Part shown: one piece after another, positions 55,969-63,873 of the stretch
Layout: every line of letters starts with the position of its first letter
Numbering within the stretch: position 1 is the first letter of the stretch
Assembly (NCBI RefSeq): GCF_020026925.1
Contig: NZ_JAIQDW010000003.1
Location: 285,390-349,389 of the forward strand
Direction of reading: 5' to 3'
DNA: 64,000 bases
Source of the DNA: Flavobacterium hibisci
Lineage (GTDB): Bacteria; Bacteroidota; Bacteroidia; Flavobacteriales; Flavobacteriaceae
Made by a program: the position numbers and the translations under genes
The notes under the pieces: generated by a model
What the model was told of the DNA's origin: nothing
What the model saw: the letters and a program-made list of their open reading frames with translations, nothing else
The model's database searches: none

Positions 55969-56682
55969 TTATAAATTGATTCTTTCGAAAAACGCATTTT
56001 TGTAGCTTTCGCTAATAGGAATTCGTTTATCACTAATCAAAACTTTATTTTTTTGTATTGATTTTACATGTTTGATGTTGATAATATAAGACCTGTGTAT
56101 CCTCGAAAATCCTTTGCTGAAAAGTAAATTTTCTAATTTTATCAGGCTAATCAGAGTGAGTGTGAATTTATTGTCTGTTGTATAAATTTTCACGTAATCT
56201 TTTAAACCTTCGATAAATAAAATATCAGCGAAATTCATTTTAACATTTTCATATTCAGCCCTTACAAACATAAAATCCTGTTCTAATTCAGGAATTGTAG
56301 TGTTTTCAGAAATAGCCTGAACGGTTGGAGGATTTAAAACCTGCTGTGCCCTGACTACAGCTTTCAGGAATCGGTGAAACGGAATTGGTTTTACTAAATA
56401 ATCTACAGCACCAAGATTAAAACCTTCAACAGCATAATCAGAATAAGCTGTTGTGAAAATAATTAAAGGCTTTTTTTCGATAGTATTTAAGAATTCAATA
56501 CCTGAAAAATGAGGCATCTGGATATCAAGAAAAATTAAATCTACATTGTTTTGATTAATAAAAGACACTGCATCAATAGCATTATTAAAAGTGCTTATTA
56601 ATTCTAATGAATCTACTTTGCTAACAAAATCTTTTAGCAAATCTACTGCTAAAGGTTCATCATCTATAATTACACATTTCAT
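55969..56682 (-). CDS. LytTR-family response regulator
   Basis: A roughly 237-residue response regulator. The receiver domain has IIDDEPLAVDLL, the phospho-acceptor Asp in FLDIQMPHFSGIE and the conserved Lys in YLVKPIPFHRF. The C-terminal LytTR DNA-binding domain has FIEGLKDYVKIYT and GFSRIHRSYIINIKHV. An 18-codon open extension upstream is ignored because MKCVIIDDEP is the standard start. Last gene of the minus-strand operon; its kinase lies just upstream. LytTR domains usually bind two short direct repeats spaced by two helical turns. Confidence 0.95.
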   Translation of the reverse strand: MKCVIIDDEPLAVDLLKDFVSKVDSLELISTFNNAIDAVSFINQNNVDLIFLDIQMPHFSGIEFLNTIEKKPLIIFTTAYSDYAVEGFNLGAVDYLVKPIPFHRFLKAVVRAQQVLNPPTVQAISENTTIPELEQDFMFVRAEYENVKMNFADILFIEGLKDYVKIYTTDNKFTLTLISLIKLENLLFSKGFSRIHRSYIINIKHVKSIQKNKVLISDKRIPISESYKNAFFERINL

Positions 56683-56795
56683 CTTTTTAGATTTAAATTT
56701 TAATAAATTAATCGTGTCAAAAGTAGCTTTAAACAAACGACTTACATTTTAAAATTTAGTTAAATATTGAGTAAGCTTATTCGTTTATTGTTGAT

Positions 56796-57908
56796 TTATT
56801 GAATGTCAGTTTGTATTTTATCTAATTTCAAATTCAGATGTACGCGATAATATTGGCTGTCTTGTTTTATTGTCAGCTCATGTGCATTAGGATATAGCAA
56901 ATCCAGCCTGTTTTGAATGTTTGCTAAACCAATACCTGAATTTTCAGGGTCTTTTTCATAATTTTCAATTGTATTCTCTGTCCAAAAATCGAGATCATTT
57001 TCAATAATGATAATCTTGATTTTTACATGAGCAGCTCCTTTATAATCAGTACCGTATTTAAAGGCATTTTCAATAAATGAAATTAATAATAAAGGCTCGA
57101 TGAATTTATTTCTAGGATCTCCGTGAATATTTATAACTATGTCTTCAATATTGTTGAGTCTCAATTTTTGTAATTCAATATAATTCTGAATATAATTGAT
57201 TTCTTTTTCTAAAGCCACCGTTTTATTATCCGTTTCATACAGCATATACCGCATTAATTCTGATAATGTTACGATGGCATCAGGAACCAAATCAGATTTT
57301 TTATGAGCCAAAGAATAAATGCTGTTGAGGGAATTAAATAAAAAATGTGGATTAGTCTGTTTTCGTAAATAATTCAATTCAGTATTAGTCCTGTGTGTTT
57401 CGGCAATTAATTTGTTTTGCTGGTTTTGATAAAATTCCGTTAAGGTCCTAATTATCGCACTAATGGTCGTAATTAAAAGATAGAAAAATGACGGCCCAAT
57501 TTTAAAAAAAAGTGGCTGTTTATGCGGACGGATTTTCATTCTGCCTTCTTTCAAAAACATCTTTGCTTCCTCAGGCATCATTTTAGGCGGCATCATGTTT
57601 TGCATACGTAAATGATTGAATTCAGGAATAAAATAATTGACCCTGATAACCATAAAAAGTAAAATCAGTGCCAGGACAAAAATAAAATACAGCCAATATT
57701 TTTTTTCCAGAAGCAATACGGGTACCAAATAAAAATAGTTGAGATAAAATAAAATAATTCCGGTTCCCCATTGTACATAGAAGTCATTATTAATTCTAAA
57801 AGGACTTTCGTAAAACTGAATCAATGATGTCAGTATAAAGAACGTCCATATAGTAATATGGAATAAAACTTTATTTGAATTTGTATTTTTAAGGGTACCG
57901 ATATTCAT
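56796..57908 (-). CDS. LytS/YehU-type sensor histidine kinase
   Basis: A 370-residue membrane kinase with four hydrophobic helices in the first 160 residues, and no PAS or large periplasmic sensor domain. The His-kinase region contains KQTNPHFLFNSLNSIYSLAH (His phosphorylation site) and the ATP-binding part SFIENAFKYGTDYKG and NSGIGLANIQNRL. Two hydrophilic stretches between helices include a Met-rich segment (HLRMQNMMPPKMMPEEAKMF). It starts directly after the DUF4907 stop, so signal and lipoprotein genes are translationally linked. Confidence 0.94.
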   Translation of the reverse strand: MNIGTLKNTNSNKVLFHITIWTFFILTSLIQFYESPFRINNDFYVQWGTGIILFYLNYFYLVPVLLLEKKYWLYFIFVLALILLFMVIRVNYFIPEFNHLRMQNMMPPKMMPEEAKMFLKEGRMKIRPHKQPLFFKIGPSFFYLLITTISAIIRTLTEFYQNQQNKLIAETHRTNTELNYLRKQTNPHFLFNSLNSIYSLAHKKSDLVPDAIVTLSELMRYMLYETDNKTVALEKEINYIQNYIELQKLRLNNIEDIVINIHGDPRNKFIEPLLLISFIENAFKYGTDYKGAAHVKIKIIIIENDLDFWTENTIENYEKDPENSGIGLANIQNRLDLLYPNAHELTIKQDSQYYRVHLNLKLDKIQTDIQ

Positions 57909-58250
57909 TTACATTTTTATTTTTAATAAAATTAAATCATTTTTGGTTACCGATGGCGATCTGTTTTGAGAGAGTTTTTTTATAACTAATCCGGCAACTT
58001 TTAAGGCGTCATCTTCTGAGTTAAAACTTTTCGCGTCACTAATAACCGGAATTATGGTTTGCTTGATTATAATTTTATCTTTATGCGAAATTGTATATCC
58101 CCAGCCCGAGGCGGTTTTTATAGATTCAGCATGTAGTGCTTTTTTTTGCGTACAAGCTGTCAACTGCAGGAAAAATAGAATAAAAAGCAAATTCTTCCAG
58201 AATAATCTCCGGAAGAATTTTAAATTTGGGGAATTAATTATCATCGTCAT
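57909..58250 (-). CDS. DUF4907-type small lipoprotein
   Basis: A 113-residue lipoprotein. A basic N-terminus and hydrophobic helix end in the lipobox LQLTAC (Cys about 33). The mature part, GWGYTISHKDKIIIKQTIIP and DDALKVAGLVIKKLSQNRSP, matches my recollection of DUF4907. The domain is small and of unknown role. It overlaps the kelch gene by 17 bases upstream and abuts the kinase gene downstream, so all three are probably made in step. Confidence 0.75.
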   Translation of the reverse strand: MTMIINSPNLKFFRRLFWKNLLFILFFLQLTACTQKKALHAESIKTASGWGYTISHKDKIIIKQTIIPVISDAKSFNSEDDALKVAGLVIKKLSQNRSPSVTKNDLILLKIKM

Positions 58251-59241
58251 TTTGTTCTTCTAAAGGTTTGAACTCCCAGGCATCATCGAAGTACGTTGAA
58301 CCAATTCGTCCTAACATTAAAAAGCCTCTGTTGTTAATGGCAAAACCTACGGCATCAGTTCTGGCTGCTCCTTCAAGTGCAGTTCTTTCGACCCATAAAT
58401 CGGTAGAAGGATTATATTCCCATACCGTTTTGATGCCCTCACCGCCTACGATATAACCTAATCCATTCAGGCTGAAACTCGATGCGTTTGAACGGGTTAT
58501 TGCATAGTCATCGTTCCAGCTGTAATCGTCATCGTCGTCCTGATCAATGTCTCGCAGCTTTGTCCAAACTTCAGTTGCAGGATTAAATTCATAGAAATCT
58601 TCCTGATAGGTTCCGTTATTTATACCAGTTCCTAGATAAGCTAAATCATTTATAACGAATACAGTAGCGTTTCGTCTTTTGTTACCACTAAATCCACTTA
58701 CAAGTTTCCATGTATTGTCAGTGTCGTTATACTGATAGAAATCTTTTAGATAATTTCCATCATATCCAGTTCCAAAATACGCTTTTCCACCTACCTGAAA
58801 ACCAACGGCTCCATAACGGGCAGTTCCTGCAAAATCAGTTTTTTGTTCCCATGTATTACCAATAGGATCATATTGATAAAAGTCTTTTAGCTTATTAGTT
58901 CCATCATATCCAAGACCAATATAGCCTTTACCATTAAGTTCAAAAGCAGATGCGGAACTTCTTCCTGTTCCGGCAAAATCAGCTTTTTGCTCCCAATAAT
59001 CACCATTTGAGTTGTAAGCCCATAAATCTTTTAAATATTCATCTCCTGTGTAACCAGTAGCCACATAAGCATAATCTCCAATAACAAAACTTGTTGCACT
59101 AGATCTGGCAGGTCCGTCAAACGCAGATTTTTTAATCCAGTTCCCTACTAATTCATCATCATCATCATCGTTACTGCAGCCTATAAAAAACAGACTTGAA
59201 AATAGTGTCGCGAATAATATTCCTTTTTTTAAATTATTCAT
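58234..59241 (-). CDS. Kelch-repeat lipoprotein with acidic surface-export-like tail after the lipid cysteine
   Basis: A 335-residue lipoprotein forming a predicted six-bladed kelch propeller. The signal peptide ends FFIGC, followed at once by SNDDDDDE. Such an acidic run resembles the lipoprotein export signal that takes Bacteroidota lipoproteins to the cell surface. Blades of about 48 residues repeat a pattern such as GKGYIGLGYDG-LKDFYQYDP-NTWEQKTDF. One inter-blade loop is very acidic (IDQDDDDDYSWNDD). Kelch propellers are usually binding surfaces; the ligand is unknown. Second gene of the LytTR operon. Confidence 0.9.
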   Translation of the reverse strand: MNNLKKGILFATLFSSLFFIGCSNDDDDDELVGNWIKKSAFDGPARSSATSFVIGDYAYVATGYTGDEYLKDLWAYNSNGDYWEQKADFAGTGRSSASAFELNGKGYIGLGYDGTNKLKDFYQYDPIGNTWEQKTDFAGTARYGAVGFQVGGKAYFGTGYDGNYLKDFYQYNDTDNTWKLVSGFSGNKRRNATVFVINDLAYLGTGINNGTYQEDFYEFNPATEVWTKLRDIDQDDDDDYSWNDDYAITRSNASSFSLNGLGYIVGGEGIKTVWEYNPSTDLWVERTALEGAARTDAVGFAINNRGFLMLGRIGSTYFDDAWEFKPLEEQNDDDN

Positions 59242-59257
59242 AGTGTATTAAATTTAT

Positions 59258-60097
59258 TTATTGTTTGTACTTAATCCCAATGCTTAAAATGTAGCCGTTT
59301 CCTGTATTAAAATCATATAGTTTATGATTGTTTTCGTCTACTAAATCGTATTGTTTGTTAAAATCGTAACCTGCTTTAAAATTTACAAACCAGTTTTTAT
59401 CCATATTCCTTTCATACTCAAAAGCTGTTGTAATTTGAGAAGTGCTGATTTTGGTTCCCTTACTATATGATTCAAGAGATTTATCCAGATTATAAAAATT
59501 CCCATTGAAGTTATTGCTTACACTAAATTTGTTTCGCTCATTATTGGAATAAGATATTGCCGAATCTGGAAAACCTATTAAAATATTGGTTTGATTTATT
59601 TTACCGTAAAAAGACAGCGTCGGAATAAATTTAGGATTACCAAAAATTGTTGATCTTTCAACGCCAATATTTAATCCTATTTTTGAAGTCAGCTGCTGCT
59701 TCAATTGGAAGCTCCCTAAAAGGGTTACATCAGAAATGTCTAAATTTTGTTGAAAATTGATTGTTGGTTTAACTGAAAAATTCAATCTCGTCAACTCAGA
59801 AATTTTACGTGATATTTCTAATTTGTTTTGAATCTGATTAAACTGATTCAGGTTCTCAAAATCATAATAAGCTCGTGTGTCGTATTTTATTTTCAGATTT
59901 GTGTACTCTAATTTATTTGTAATCTCATTTTTATCATCTATTTTTTTATAAACAGCGATACCGGTATTTATTTCATTAAAATTTATTTTTTCTGTTGGCT
60001 CCGTCTTTAAATTAAAATCAGCAACAAGCTTTTCCTGCGCTTTCATATTAAGGAAGCTAATCCAAAACAGCACCAAGACCAAATCCTTTTTTTTCAT
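59258..60097 (-). CDS. Predicted outer-membrane beta-strand protein, unknown
   Basis: A 279-residue exported protein. A signal peptide (LVLVLFWISFLNMKAQ) is followed by regularly alternating strands rich in Asn, Lys and aromatic residues, ending in GNGYILSIGIKYKQ. That end looks like the last strand of an outer-membrane barrel. Several strands have pairs such as KIGLNIGVERSTIFG and WFVNFKAGYDFNKQYD. I recognise no named family. It is first in the operon with kelch, DUF4907, kinase and regulator genes, 16 bases before the kelch start. Confidence 0.75.
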   Translation of the reverse strand: MKKKDLVLVLFWISFLNMKAQEKLVADFNLKTEPTEKINFNEINTGIAVYKKIDDKNEITNKLEYTNLKIKYDTRAYYDFENLNQFNQIQNKLEISRKISELTRLNFSVKPTINFQQNLDISDVTLLGSFQLKQQLTSKIGLNIGVERSTIFGNPKFIPTLSFYGKINQTNILIGFPDSAISYSNNERNKFSVSNNFNGNFYNLDKSLESYSKGTKISTSQITTAFEYERNMDKNWFVNFKAGYDFNKQYDLVDENNHKLYDFNTGNGYILSIGIKYKQ

Positions 60098-60114
60098 TAT
60101 TTATTTAATTGGTT

Positions 60115-60122
60115 CAAAAGTA
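60115..60122 (-). promoter_or_regulatory. -7 box of the LytTR operon
   Basis: On the minus strand TACTTTTG (60122 to 60115) matches TAnnTTTG, 17 bases before the ATG at 60097. No TTG is found 17-23 bases upstream, as might be expected of an activator-dependent promoter. Confidence 0.45.
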
Positions 60123-60162
60123 GGAGGGAGTCTGTTTTAAAAAAAAGAATATATATGTATAA

Positions 60163-60190
60163 GGCATTTTGGTAGACCAAATGGCATTTT
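60163..60190. promoter_or_regulatory. Direct repeat GGCATTTT, candidate LytTR binding site
   Basis: GGCATTTT occurs at 60163-60170 and again at 60183-60190, exactly 20 bases apart. Between them lies the inverted repeat TTTGGT-AG-ACCAAA (60168-60181). The pair is about 41-75 bases upstream of the minus-strand -7 box at 60115-60122. Repeats two turns apart are the usual target form of LytTR regulators; assignment to the regulator at 55969 is inference. Confidence 0.4.
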
Positions 60191-60285
60191 TTTTGGCTTA
60201 AAGAGTTATTTGTCTGCCAGTGGATGTTGTAGATGTTTTTGGGCTTTCTGTAGTATAAAAATGAAGGCTTGTATATGTTATAGTG

Positions 60286-60313
60286 TTGCCCAGAAATGTG
60301 CCTTTTATATTTG
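60286..60313 (+). promoter_or_regulatory. Promoter of the DUF4270 gene
   Basis: TTG at 60286-60288, a 17-base spacer and TATATTTG at 60306-60313, the same form as the rimP promoter. The ATG is 17 bases downstream. Confidence 0.7.
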
Positions 60314-60329
60314 TTCAAAAATTCGGATT

Positions 60330-61649
60330 ATGTATAAGTTTATATTGATGTTGTTTTTTGGATTTGCTGTAGTTTCATGTGGTACAGATACTGACGCTGG
60401 CGAATTTGTTGTCGGCTCTGATTATCTGTCGGTAAACAACAAAGTGATTTTAATTGATACGGTTACAGTTGAAATGTCAACCATCAATTTCGATTCCCTG
60501 ATTACTTCTAATAAGAGTAGAATTTTGATAGGCAATTATGACGACCCTCTATTTGGCAAAGTAAAATCAAGCAGTTATTTTCAACTTGCATCAGATTCAT
60601 ATTCTTTAATTAGTACCAGTGATACAGAATCAGCAAATTATGTTTTTGATTCTATTTCGATGATTTTAAAATATGATAATTACTATTATGGAGATACAAC
60701 CAAGGTACAGACTTTCAATATCCATAGACTCATTCAAAAGGTCAAACCTAATACTGATGATGATTCATTTTATAATAATTCAGCTTTGAATTACAGCTCA
60801 GAAAGTTTGGGGACCATTTCATATAAACCCAGGCCAATAGAAAAAGATTCTATAAATGTAAAAATGGATGCTGCATTTGGAGAAGCACTTTTTTTAAAAC
60901 TTAAGAAAAGAGAAATTACGGACTTCGATAGTTTTGCTGAATATCTAAAAGGACTTGTAATTATTCCTCAAACCGCTAATTCTTCAAGTATAATTGGTTT
61001 TAATCTGACAAGTAAAGTACGATTGTATTATTCAAAATATCTTGGTGACGACATAGACTCTTATGTAAAAGATTTTACTATAGTAGATGCTGCCAAACAG
61101 TTTAATGCTATCTCTTTAGATAAGACAGGAACTTTGATTCAGAATTTACCTGCCTCAAATAGTAGATTGTCAAGTTTGTTAACCAATAATCAGGGATATA
61201 TTCAGTCTGGTACGGGACTTGCCTGCAGAGTAGATTTTCCAAATATCAGGCAGCTAAAATATATTGCTGATAAAGGTGCAATTGTTGATGCCGAATTGAT
61301 TTTAAAACCTGTCAATAACACATATTCCAAAGGATTTCCCTTATCGGACTCCCTGCAGGTATATGTGGCTGATAAATTAAACAGGATTAGTGGCGTATTA
61401 AATGATGCATCCGGTGCCTCATTATATGCTAAACTAAACAAACAAAGTGATGAATTTAATGAAAATGTGGGTTATTCATTATCTGTAGGCAGTTTTCTTC
61501 AGAAAGAAATGCTAAAACAATCAGACTCTAAATCTTCATTAGTTTTTGCTTTGCCTAATATTAACAAAGCTGTTAACAGAATTGTTTTGGGTGACCAGAA
61601 GCATCAGAATAATAAAATTCAATTGAAAATTTACTACCTCTCTTATTAA
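60330..61649 (+). CDS. DUF4270 family lipoprotein
   Basis: A lipoprotein of about 439 residues. The signal peptide MYKFILMLFFGFAVVSC ends in a lipobox, followed by GTDTDAGEFVVGSDYLSVN. Early motifs IDTVTVEMSTINFDSLITS and GNYDDPLFGKVKSSSYFQ are typical of DUF4270. The domain is common in Bacteroidota and its role is not established. The open frame extends 40 codons upstream through the promoter; those are not coding. Its stop is directly followed by the ATG of the next gene, so the two outer-envelope proteins are likely partners. Confidence 0.88.
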   Translation: MYKFILMLFFGFAVVSCGTDTDAGEFVVGSDYLSVNNKVILIDTVTVEMSTINFDSLITSNKSRILIGNYDDPLFGKVKSSSYFQLASDSYSLISTSDTESANYVFDSISMILKYDNYYYGDTTKVQTFNIHRLIQKVKPNTDDDSFYNNSALNYSSESLGTISYKPRPIEKDSINVKMDAAFGEALFLKLKKREITDFDSFAEYLKGLVIIPQTANSSSIIGFNLTSKVRLYYSKYLGDDIDSYVKDFTIVDAAKQFNAISLDKTGTLIQNLPASNSRLSSLLTNNQGYIQSGTGLACRVDFPNIRQLKYIADKGAIVDAELILKPVNNTYSKGFPLSDSLQVYVADKLNRISGVLNDASGASLYAKLNKQSDEFNENVGYSLSVGSFLQKEMLKQSDSKSSLVFALPNINKAVNRIVLGDQKHQNNKIQLKIYYLSY

Positions 61650-62885
61650 ATGAAAAATAGAATAATCTTTTTAAGTTGCTTCATTTTGATGTATGCAACT
61701 TCTTTTTCGCAAAGTATTTCCAGTTCTCCTTATTCATTGTACGGTTTAGGAAGTTTGTATGATGCAGATTATGGAGTAATTCCGTCTATTGGTTCTTCAG
61801 GGATTGCATTGCCATCAGATGCTTTTATTAATAACTTAAATCCGGCTTCATTAGGTTATTTACCACTCAATCATTTTATGTTTGAAGTAGGAGGAAAGGC
61901 AATTGAAACCACTTTTCAGAGCAGTTCTAAAACTGAGAAACGCAACAATTTTCAGTTTTCACATATCGCTTTTGCTTTTGCAGTAAATAAAAAATCTGCT
62001 TTTAGTATTAGTCTGCGACCTTATTCGAGTGCATCATTCAAAATTTCAGAATTTAAATTACCTGTAGAAAACAGTTCAGAGTATTATATTTTAAACGCTG
62101 AAGGATCCGGGGGATTAAATAATTTTGATATTTCATACGGATATCGTATCAGTAAAAAATTATCAGCCGGGTTTACAGGAAATGTTCTTTTCGGAAATAC
62201 TACTGATGAAAGAAGTTATACGATTTCAAACTCAGTAACTTCGATTAATAAAAAAACTGATTATAGCAGTGTACGTGCAACTTTAGGAGTTCAGTATAAA
62301 ATTGATTCGACTCTTACCATTGCCTCTACTTTTAAGGCACCTTCCAAAATTAAAGCATCAAAAGTACAGTCTTTAGGAATTATAAGCAGTTCAGGCGAAA
62401 GTACCATAGAATCAGATGCGGTATCAGATACAGATGATTTTTATATGCCTTTGGAGATAGGTTTTGGAGTCAGTAAACGTTTCAAGAATAATCTTAATAT
62501 GACCCTTGATTATGAAAAAAGCTTATGGAATGATACCAATCAATCAGAATTATATGGTGATTTTGTAAATCAGGACCGCTTTGCTTTAGGTTTTACTTAT
62601 CGAAGAAATAAAAATTTACGAAGCTATTGGGATGGTGTTCAGTATGGGGCAGGAGTAAATTTTGATACCGGTTATCTGGAAGTTGATGGAAAGAGAGTTA
62701 ATAATGCTGCAATTTCTATTGGAGTTTCTTTACCCGTAGACAACACGTTTTCTGCTCTTCATATTTCTTACTCTTACGGTCAGAAAGGCAAAATTGGAGA
62801 TGGTCTGATAAAGGAAAACTACCATAAACTATCACTCAATTTATCATTGGACGGAATATGGTTCGTCAAGCGAAAAATTGAATAA
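61650..62885 (+). CDS. Outer-membrane beta-barrel protein, FadL-like character
   Basis: A 411-residue outer-membrane protein. A signal peptide (SCFILMYATSFSQ) is followed by SSPYSLYGLGSLYDADYGVI and NPASLGYLPLNHFMFEVGGK, which resemble the openings of Bacteroidota FadL/PorV-like barrels. The strands continue to a C-terminal WFVKRKIE. No substrate can be assigned. It starts at the base after the DUF4270 stop and ends 3 bases before the convergent murI stop. Confidence 0.85.
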   Translation: MKNRIIFLSCFILMYATSFSQSISSSPYSLYGLGSLYDADYGVIPSIGSSGIALPSDAFINNLNPASLGYLPLNHFMFEVGGKAIETTFQSSSKTEKRNNFQFSHIAFAFAVNKKSAFSISLRPYSSASFKISEFKLPVENSSEYYILNAEGSGGLNNFDISYGYRISKKLSAGFTGNVLFGNTTDERSYTISNSVTSINKKTDYSSVRATLGVQYKIDSTLTIASTFKAPSKIKASKVQSLGIISSSGESTIESDAVSDTDDFYMPLEIGFGVSKRFKNNLNMTLDYEKSLWNDTNQSELYGDFVNQDRFALGFTYRRNKNLRSYWDGVQYGAGVNFDTGYLEVDGKRVNNAAISIGVSLPVDNTFSALHISYSYGQKGKIGDGLIKENYHKLSLNLSLDGIWFVKRKIE

Positions 62886-62888
62886 CAA

Positions 62889-63665
62889 CTAAAAATCTCT
62901 TTCGATGACGTTGTATTTATGATCTAAAATTGAATTAAGAACAGCAGGATTTGAGTTGACATAAAATATAGGTTCGCTTTGTTCCGCATCTGAAAAACCT
63001 ACTTTTTCACGCAGTACATTTTTCGTTTGTCTGGCCACTGCTTCTCCGGAATCTATAATTTGAATGTGATGTGGCAGTATTTTTTTAATCTGCGGAATCA
63101 AATACGGATAATGGCTGCAGCCCAAAACCAGATAATCAATATTGGCCTCAATCATAGGCTGTAAATAAGATTCTAGTAACATAGTCATTTCCGGTGAATT
63201 CAGATTGCCTTCTTCAATAAGCTGAACCAGTCCGTAACCTACCTGTTCGATGATTTTTGTGTCATGAAACATCTCGGCAGTTTTATTAAATAACTCACTA
63301 TTCAGGGTGCCTTTAGTAGCTAATATACCTATTACCTGGGTTTTTGAATTATGTGCGGCTGGTTTTATTGCCGGTTCAATTCCTATAAACGGAATGTCAT
63401 AATCTGCACGAAGTTCCTGGATTGCATTTGTAGTAGCCGTATTACAGGCAACTACAATTAATTTGCAGTTGTTTTCAATTAAAAAATCGACGTTTTTTTT
63501 ACTTAAAGCAACAATTTCTTCTTTAGTTTTTTGACCATAAGGAGCATTTTTACTATCTGCTAAATAAATTGTTTTTTCATTTGGAAGTAATTTGTGAATG
63601 GCACTCCATATTGAAGTACCTCCAATTCCGGAATCAAAAACACCTATAGGATTGTTGTTTGTCAT
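62889..63665 (-). CDS. murI: Glutamate racemase
   Basis: A 258-residue cofactor-independent racemase that makes D-glutamate for peptidoglycan. Catalytic regions are present: GVFDSGIGGTSI (substrate loop), VVACNTATTNA (first catalytic Cys) and VLGCSHYPYLIP (second Cys and His). Length is normal. It converges on the outer-membrane barrel gene with 3 bases between the stops. The upstream side (63666-64000) lacks any complete gene. Confidence 0.96.
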   Translation of the reverse strand: MTNNNPIGVFDSGIGGTSIWSAIHKLLPNEKTIYLADSKNAPYGQKTKEEIVALSKKNVDFLIENNCKLIVVACNTATTNAIQELRADYDIPFIGIEPAIKPAAHNSKTQVIGILATKGTLNSELFNKTAEMFHDTKIIEQVGYGLVQLIEEGNLNSPEMTMLLESYLQPMIEANIDYLVLGCSHYPYLIPQIKKILPHHIQIIDSGEAVARQTKNVLREKVGFSDAEQSEPIFYVNSNPAVLNSILDHKYNVIERDF

Positions 63666-63873
63666 AAAACAGAAATATATTTTTTAAGAATCTAAATTCG
63701 TACTTTTTATTGGAATTTAAGTTAAATAAATTAGAAATTTATTCCAAAGGAAATCTCTTTTTGTAAAACAAACATTAAAACATTTCTTATATTATTAGGT
63801 AGTAGATTAATCTTGGTTTTTATACAAGTATTAGTAAAACAAGGTATAAAAATCAATTATTGAAAACAAAAAT

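Noticed and set aside
60097..60318. Open frame of 73 codons on the minus strand between the barrel gene and DUF4270
   Set aside because: It covers the divergent promoter region, has no family features and contains the -7 boxes and repeats of both operons.
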